Shown: in pieces, positions 63,627-64,000 of the stretch
How the letters are laid out: each line of letters starts with the position of its first letter
Numbering within the stretch: the stretch's first letter is position 1
From: Paenibacillus xylaniclasticus
Lineage (GTDB): Bacteria; Bacillota; Bacilli; Paenibacillales; Paenibacillaceae
Direction: 5' to 3'
Assembly: GCF_004001065.1 (NCBI RefSeq)
Contig: NZ_BIML01000006.1
Span: 1 to 64,000 of the forward strand
DNA: 64,000 nt
Translations under genes and position numbers: made by a program
Notes under the pieces: generated by a model
Told to the model about the DNA's origin: nothing
Seen by the model: the letters and a program-made list of their open reading frames with translations, nothing else
Database searches by the model: none

Positions 63627-63644
63627 TTGATACAAAATGTATCA
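63627..63644. promoter_or_regulatory. Palindromic operator upstream of the PilZ-like pair
   Basis: TTGATACAAAATGTATCA; the core TGATACA-AAA-TGTATCA is a perfect inverted repeat. It is the best copy of the motif seen at 62028-62075. Confidence 0.55.
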
Positions 63645-63664
63645 TCATAAACATAGAAACCCCT

Positions 63665-64000
63665 CTAATTCACTTCCTGATGCTTCTTCATTAAATCGTG
63701 AATCCGCAGCTGTTCTTCTGTAGAAACAAGGTAATACCAAATCCCGTTGATCGTTCTGCCGGTTCCGGCCACTTCGATCGTATCCAACCTGTTAATGAGC
63801 TGCCGATATTTGTTCATAAACGTCTTCATATCATCGAACGATACGTTCGTCTTCACGCCGCCGCCGATTTCGCTTAGGATCGAATTTATCTTCGTAATGT
63901 TCTGAAGATTTACGGAATGCCGCATAATCGATTGCAATATATCGCGCTGCCGTGTATTCCGTCCAAGGTCGCCTCTTGGGTCCTCGTAACGCATTCGCGA
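63665..64000 (-). CDS. LytR-CpsA-Psr (LCP) family protein, C-terminus (cut by window edge)
   Basis: The last 111 residues are visible. MRYEDPRGDLGRNTRQRDIL contains the conserved R-x-x-D...GD-x-x-R-x-x-RQ stretch that lines the polyprenyl-pyrophosphate pocket of LCP enzymes, and the end (GTGRTINGIWYYLVSTEEQL) is typical. LCP proteins attach teichoic acids or other anionic polymers to peptidoglycan. The frame is open to the window end. Confidence 0.93.
   Translation of the reverse strand, partial: SRMRYEDPRGDLGRNTRQRDILQSIMRHSVNLQNITKINSILSEIGGGVKTNVSFDDMKTFMNKYRQLINRLDTIEVAGTGRTINGIWYYLVSTEEQLRIHDLMKKHQEVN

Overview
The window looks like chromosomal DNA of an endospore-forming, Gram-positive bacterium of the Paenibacillaceae (Paenibacillus or a close relative). 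Evidence: a spore germinant-receptor operon, an H-type small acid-soluble spore protein, a bacillibactin-type dhb operon, SLH-domain and copper-amine-oxidase-like surface proteins, CIRCE-controlled groESL, strong AGGAGG-type ribosome sites, and the order thiL-tsaE-tsaB-rimI-tsaD / ydiF-moaC / tatA-tatC / groES-groEL, which is that of Bacillus subtilis with extra genes inserted. I saw no rRNA, tRNA, CRISPR array, prophage or intact insertion sequence.

Layout. 1-4.7 kb: a two-component pair (the regulator is cut by the window edge), a double-HTH MerR regulator with an ABC exporter, and a secreted stalk-like protein. 4.9-10.7 kb: a 1923-residue S-layer-anchored protein made of two tandem copies of a CBM9-like plus Ig-like plus alpha/beta-hydrolase module, then FN3 and three SLH domains. 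10.7-13.0 kb: an acetyltransferase, the remains of a VapBC-like toxin-antitoxin pair, and a phospholipase-D-like gene broken by a 10-bp tandem duplication. 13.0-15.3 kb: groEL and groES with a CIRCE operator, and a compact array of hairpins just behind groEL. 15.4-19.1 kb: a gerB-gerA-gerC germination operon in which gerB and gerA each carry a one-base homopolymer frameshift.

19.2-25.3 kb: Tat translocase, molybdopterin genes, 5-formyl-THF cyclo-ligase and the ABC-F ATPase YdiF. 25.5-33.8 kb: a catalase with an N-terminal frameshift, a striking DnaA-box cluster (five perfect TTATCCACA boxes), a methyltransferase and its decayed neighbour, the t6A/RimI/ThiL operon, and a YitT-type protein. 34-39 kb: an ion-transporter gene with a small membrane partner, SspH, Ku, and an ECF sigma factor with a probably truncated anti-sigma factor. 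39-43.2 kb: two orphan solute-binding lipoproteins around a small secreted protein, then a stand-alone LigD-type ligase.

43.4-57.0 kb: a complete dhbACEBF-mbtH-MFS catecholate siderophore operon behind a perfect 7-1-7 Fur box; the readable specificity residues of the two DhbF adenylation domains fit glycine and threonine, hence bacillibactin. 57.2-64 kb: a LigD-type polymerase, an M23 peptidase with a bactofilin, an ABC-2 transporter, small proteins controlled by a repeated 18-bp palindrome, two PilZ-like proteins, and the C-terminus of an LCP cell-wall ligase.

The least explained signals are the DnaA-box cluster away from dnaA, the hairpin array behind groEL, the repeated palindrome near 62.0 and 63.6 kb, the duplicated surface esterase whose second copy lost its likely catalytic Asp, and several single-base frameshifts that must be separated from sequencing error.
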